Source of the DNA: Rhodanobacter sp. C06
GTDB lineage: Bacteria > Pseudomonadota > Gammaproteobacteria > Xanthomonadales > Rhodanobacteraceae
DNA length: 64,000 bases
Direction of reading: 5' to 3'
NCBI RefSeq assembly: GCF_002001105.1
Contig: NZ_MUNP01000077.1
Location: 118,055-182,054 of the forward strand
The notes beneath the pieces were generated by a model. It saw only the letters and a program-made list of their open reading frames with translations, did not search any database and was not told where the DNA came from. The position numbers and the translations under genes were made by a program. Each line of letters begins with the position of its first letter. The stretch's first letter is position 1. Positions 63,360-64,000 of the stretch are shown here, piece by piece.

Positions 63360-63512
63360 CTGCTTACCGGGGGCCCAATACATCACATTGCCAATGCTTG
63401 CATGGGGCGGCACATCACTCCCCTTTGCTTGCATGGGCAGCACATCGCTCCCTAGCGCTTGTATGGGAGGGAGAGCCGCACATCATTCTCCTCCCCCTGC
63501 TTGCAGGGGGAG
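63360..63512. repeat. Imperfect tandem array ending in a family B palindrome
   Basis: Units of about 31 bases begin with TGCTTGCATGGG (63395), TGCTTGCATGGG (63426), CGCTTGTATGGG (63457) and TGCTTGCAGGGG (63498), each followed by related CACATC and CTCCC pieces. The last unit is a true family B hairpin. The array looks like a chain of decayed palindrome copies beside the DUF559 gene and fills the rest of the 63283-63559 gap. Confidence 0.7.
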
Positions 63513-63559
63513 GTCGGGAGGGGGTAAAGCTTCCCGCTCGCCAATGGCAAGGACTGGCC

Positions 63560-63898
63560 ATGCAACGGAAATGGGAACGCGCCCGTCAGCTGCGCAATGC
63601 AGCCACCGACGCCGAACGACACCTGTGGCGCCATCTGCGTGGCGAGCAACTCGGCGGATTCAAGTTTCGCCGTCAATATCCGCTGGCAGGTTACATCGTT
63701 GATTTCGTCTGCATTCCTGCGAGGCTCGTACTTGAACTCGATGGCGGTCAGCACCAGGAGGCGGTGAGTTACGACGCGGCACGCACGCGTGCTATCGAGG
63801 CGCTTGGCTATCGAGTGCTGCGCTTCTGGAACGACGATGTGTTGCTGCGTACCGATGCGGTGCTGGAGGAAGTGCTACGGAACCTGGAGTCAGGTTGA
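63560..63898 (+). CDS. DUF559 family protein (Vsr/PD-(D/E)XK endonuclease fold)
   Basis: This is a 112-residue DUF559 protein, similar to the one at 4914. It has ATDAERHLWRHLRGEQLGGF and KFRRQYPLAGYIVDFVC with the conserved Asp, LVLELDGGQHQ with Glu-x-Asp and His, and YRVLRFWNDDV. The start MQRKWERARQLRN fits the family; the frame runs further upstream through the repeat array, which is not protein-like. The stop is at 63896-63898, 13 bases before the right-hand palindrome. The function is unknown; it is related to Vsr-type nucleases by fold. The two DUF559 proteins of this window differ in sequence as their flanking repeats do. Confidence 0.88.
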   Translation: MQRKWERARQLRNAATDAERHLWRHLRGEQLGGFKFRRQYPLAGYIVDFVCIPARLVLELDGGQHQEAVSYDAARTRAIEALGYRVLRFWNDDVLLRTDAVLEEVLRNLESG

Positions 63899-63910
63899 GG
63901 GTGCAGAGCG

Positions 63911-63946
63911 ACCCCACCCCGGCCCTCCCCTGCAAGCAGGGGAGGG
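63911..63946. repeat. Family B palindrome, right end of element 2
   Basis: CCCTCCCCTGC (63923-63933) and GCAGGGGAGGG (63936-63946) form a perfect 11-bp stem with an AA loop, after the leader ACCCCACCCCGG. It starts 13 bases after the DUF559 stop. Confidence 0.88.
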
Positions 63947-64000
63947 AGACAAGGCATCAGTCCGCTGAATCCACCCGCTCCCCCTGCGAACACGTCGCGC

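Larger units (their letters stand above)
63487..63946. mobile_element. Candidate DUF559 element with inverted palindromic ends (element 2)
   Basis: The left end (hairpin CTCCCCCTGC at 63491, GCAGGGGGAG at 63503, then tail GTCGGGAGGGGG) and right end (leader ACCCCACCCCGG from 63911, hairpin to 63946) are in inverted orientation with tails inward, the same design as element 1 but with a different sequence. Only one gene, a DUF559 gene, is inside. Mobility is inferred. Confidence 0.5.

Noticed and set aside
63360..63512. Possible CRISPR-like array
   Set aside because: Units are imperfect, about 31 bases with no distinct spacers, and no cas genes are present; it is a tandem of decayed palindromes.

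Overview
The window is about 67% GC and reads as the chromosome of a gammaproteobacterium of the order Xanthomonadales, most likely family Rhodanobacteraceae (Rhodanobacter, Dyella or Frateuria relatives). This rests on gene content (a DUF4124 protein, an H-NS-type protein with a TWSGRGKRP box, pilBCD beside coaE, a large TonB receptor beside glycan hydrolases, RibB fused to a GTP-cyclohydrolase-like domain) and on several families of short palindromic repeats. It is inferred from memory of these groups, not from a search.

Layout. 1-3.7 kb: the end of a MacB/FtsX-type permease with a sigma-54 response regulator, a small exported protein and a histidine kinase. 3.8-5.8 kb: an SPFH protein and its NfeD partner, split by a small DUF559 element. 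6-17.3 kb: mostly housekeeping genes (ThrE-type exporter, H-NS, proS, DUF4124, pssA, a HolD-like gene, rimI, valS, a VOC protein, a SpoU methyltransferase, pyrF). 17.5-26.2 kb: a glycan-utilisation locus (Tat-exported DUF4965 protein, TonB receptor, GH92 mannosidase) with a CRP/Clp-like site. 26.3-31.5 kb: ettA, a DUF817 membrane protein, a hydrolase, glyA. 31.6-39 kb: nrdR and ribD, then an inserted redox block (merR, SDR, MDR dehydrogenase, lysR), then an FMN riboswitch with ribE and ribBA. 39.1-45 kb: an LD-carboxypeptidase and coaE-pilD-pilC-pilB. 45.2-59.1 kb: a surface-glycan cluster (six glycosyltransferases and modifying enzymes, a flippase, a DegT aminotransferase, two giant GT-C/TPR membrane proteins), closing on pilA at 59.2-59.7 kb. 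60.2-64 kb: a MntA-HepT toxin-antitoxin pair, an S9 peptidase and a second DUF559 element.

The glycan cluster lies between pilB and pilA. The two GT-C/TPR proteins sit directly downstream of pilA, so the whole block may make a glycan and attach it to pilin or export it.

The most unusual signal is a repeat system. Two short single-gene elements (4851-5285 and 63487-63946) each hold one DUF559 (Vsr-like endonuclease fold) gene between inverted palindromic ends, and each has its own palindrome family. Gene-less copies of both families are scattered through the window between genes. They also lie in frame inside ribD and inside one of the GT-C genes, which additionally carries two copies of a third palindrome family. 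This looks like a REPIN/RAYT-style system with a DUF559 protein in place of the transposase. That is a hypothesis from sequence layout only.
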